A stretch of DNA of 6,369 nt from Planctomycetales bacterium (GTDB lineage Bacteria; Planctomycetota; Planctomycetia; Pirellulales; Thermoguttaceae). Below the pieces are notes generated by a model. The model saw nothing but the letters and a program-made list of their open reading frames with translations, ran no database searches and was not told the origin of the DNA. Each line of letters begins with the position of its first letter. Positions within the stretch are counted from its first letter, which is position 1. This document shows, in pieces, positions 5,513 to 6,369 of this stretch. The DNA is taken from positions 1-6,369 of the forward strand of contig SKJM01000737.1 of the NCBI GenBank assembly GCA_007122045.1, in the 5' to 3' direction. A program made the translations under genes and the position numbers.

Positions 5513-6369
5513 CTATGCCAGCACCTCTTTGGCGGGGCCACTTGGCGTCTGGCGGACGTAACGCGGCACCACGTAGCCGGGAAGCCGCGCGCGGAGCGTT
5601 GCCACGAGCGCGCGGCCCTCGGCCTCGGGCACTTCGAAGTGGGCCGCTCCGGCCACGCGGTCCAACTGGTGCAGATAATAGGGGATGATCCGCAGATCAA
5701 TCAGCCGCTCGAACAAGGCCGCCAGGGTCTCGACCGAGTCGTTGACCCCGCGCAGCAGGACCGACTGGCTGAGCACCGGCACTCCGGCGTCGACTAGTTG
5801 GCCCAGCGCCCCGGCCGCGGCACCGTCGAGTTCCGCTGCATGATTCGCCTGAACCACCACCATCGCGGCAAGGCGGGTCCCCCGAAGCCACTCCGTGAGT
5901 TCCGGCCCGACCCGTTGCGGGACCACGATGGGAAGCCGGGTATGAACGCGAATCCTGCGAAGATGGGGAAGCGCCGCAAGCCGCTCTGCCAGCATCCCCA
6001 GTTCCGCGTCCGAAAGCGTAAGCGGATCGCCCCCGCTGAGGACAACCTCCCCAACCGAGGGGTCCTGGGCAAGCTGTTCAAGGGCCGGTTGCCAGTCGCC
6101 GGCCGCGGCCGAGCGGGACTGAAACGGAAAATGCCGCCGAAAGCAGTACCGGCAATGGACGCCGCAACACGAGGCTGGTAGTATTAGGGATCGGCCCGGG
6201 TACTGTTGCAGCAGACCGGGGGCGCACGCTCCGCCAACCTCACCCACCGGATCGGTGGAGAAGCCGGCGACGGAAGCTAGCTCGTCCGGGTGGGGCAGTA
6301 CCTGCCGGAGTATCGGGTCCTGCGCGTCGCCGTGGCCAATACGGTCCAGCAAGGTGCGCGGCACGAGCA
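5513..6369 (-). CDS. epmB: EF-P beta-lysylation enzyme EpmB (lysine 2,3-aminomutase family), 5' end missing
   Basis: A radical SAM, PLP-dependent enzyme converting (S)-alpha-lysine to (R)-beta-lysine, which in the known pathway EpmA attaches to elongation factor P. The window holds 284 codons of the C-terminal part and the frame is open to the edge. Counting from the Val at 6364, the [4Fe-4S] motif CxxxCxxC is C67, C71, C74 (CGVHCRYCFRRHFPF). SGGDP is at 110-114, HTRLPIVVP at 141-149, SQSVLLRGVND at 199-209, and IPYYLHQLDRVAGAAHF at 227-243. K279 in SGPAK near the C-terminus is the likely PLP-binding lysine. VPRTLLDRI...DPILRQVL...PGFSTDP closely follows E. coli EpmB as I remember it, whose matching Val is near residue 55. 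About 50-60 N-terminal residues should therefore lie beyond the window, and the GTG at 6364 is an internal Val. EpmB is favoured over catabolic KamA (AblA) by the short C-terminus without the extra zinc-binding tail. It runs convergent to the importer genes. Confidence 0.88.
   Translation of the reverse strand, partial: LVPRTLLDRIGHGDAQDPILRQVLPHPDELASVAGFSTDPVGEVGGACAPGLLQQYPGRSLILPASCCGVHCRYCFRRHFPFQSRSAAAGDWQPALEQLAQDPSVGEVVLSGGDPLTLSDAELGMLAERLAALPHLRRIRVHTRLPIVVPQRVGPELTEWLRGTRLAAMVVVQANHAAELDGAAAGALGQLVDAGVPVLSQSVLLRGVNDSVETLAALFERLIDLRIIPYYLHQLDRVAGAAHFEVPEAEGRALVATLRARLPGYVVPRYVRQTPSGPAKEVLA

Noticed and set aside
4660..5700. 346-codon - strand frame opposite the permease and into epmB
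   Set aside because: It crosses the inverted repeat and both real genes, and is Gln/Gly/His-rich without motifs.
6224..6235. 12-base match (GCACGCTCCGCC) between epmB and the hairpin at 4303-4314
   Set aside because: The epmB copy lacks the palindromic partner arm and encodes normal-looking protein, so this is probably coincidence in GC-rich DNA.
6362..6364. GTG as the start of the lysine aminomutase
   Set aside because: The family extends about 55 residues further, the frame is open to the window edge, and the Val is conserved as an internal residue in E. coli EpmB as I recall it.

Overview
This 6.4 kb, GC-rich window looks like ordinary chromosome of a planctomycete (Planctomycetota, probably the Pirellulales side). 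The lineage call is an inference. It rests on the secreted TPR/HEAT-type protein, which resembles a family I know mainly from planctomycetes, on the scarcity of Shine-Dalgarno sequences before the starts, and on the small GC-rich palindromic repeats between genes. I see no phage, IS, CRISPR, rRNA or tRNA feature.

Layout, left to right. Positions 1-292 are non-coding. They hold a 16-base palindrome, a pair of inverted 26-base repeats (31-56 and 133-158) of which the left copy also resembles an intrinsic terminator, and a good sigma70-like promoter (-10 TATAAT at 208-213). On the + strand follow an exported 399-residue TPR/HEAT-like protein (293-1492) and, 9 bases later, a glutamine-dependent asparagine synthetase asnB (1502-3424); these two look like one transcript. 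A 77-base gap carries a second promoter whose predicted start lies almost on the next ATG. It serves the ATPase (3502-4299) and FecCD-type permease (4372-5358) of an importer for an iron chelate, heme or cobalamin-like substrate. No substrate-binding protein is present in the window. Positions 5359-5512 separate convergent genes and hold a nested, imperfect inverted repeat of 110 bases that ends next to the stop codon of the last gene. That gene, on the - strand (5513-6369), is a KamA/EpmB-type radical SAM lysine 2,3-aminomutase whose N-terminus lies beyond the right edge.

The genes form no obvious single pathway: an exported protein of unknown role, amino-acid (or amide-transfer) metabolism, metal-chelate uptake, and EF-P modification. 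I found no convincing undescribed multi-gene system. The points most worth a second look are the two inverted-repeat elements, the likely leaderless start of the importer operon, a palindrome-rich insert in asnB, and the planctomycete-type TPR/HEAT protein.
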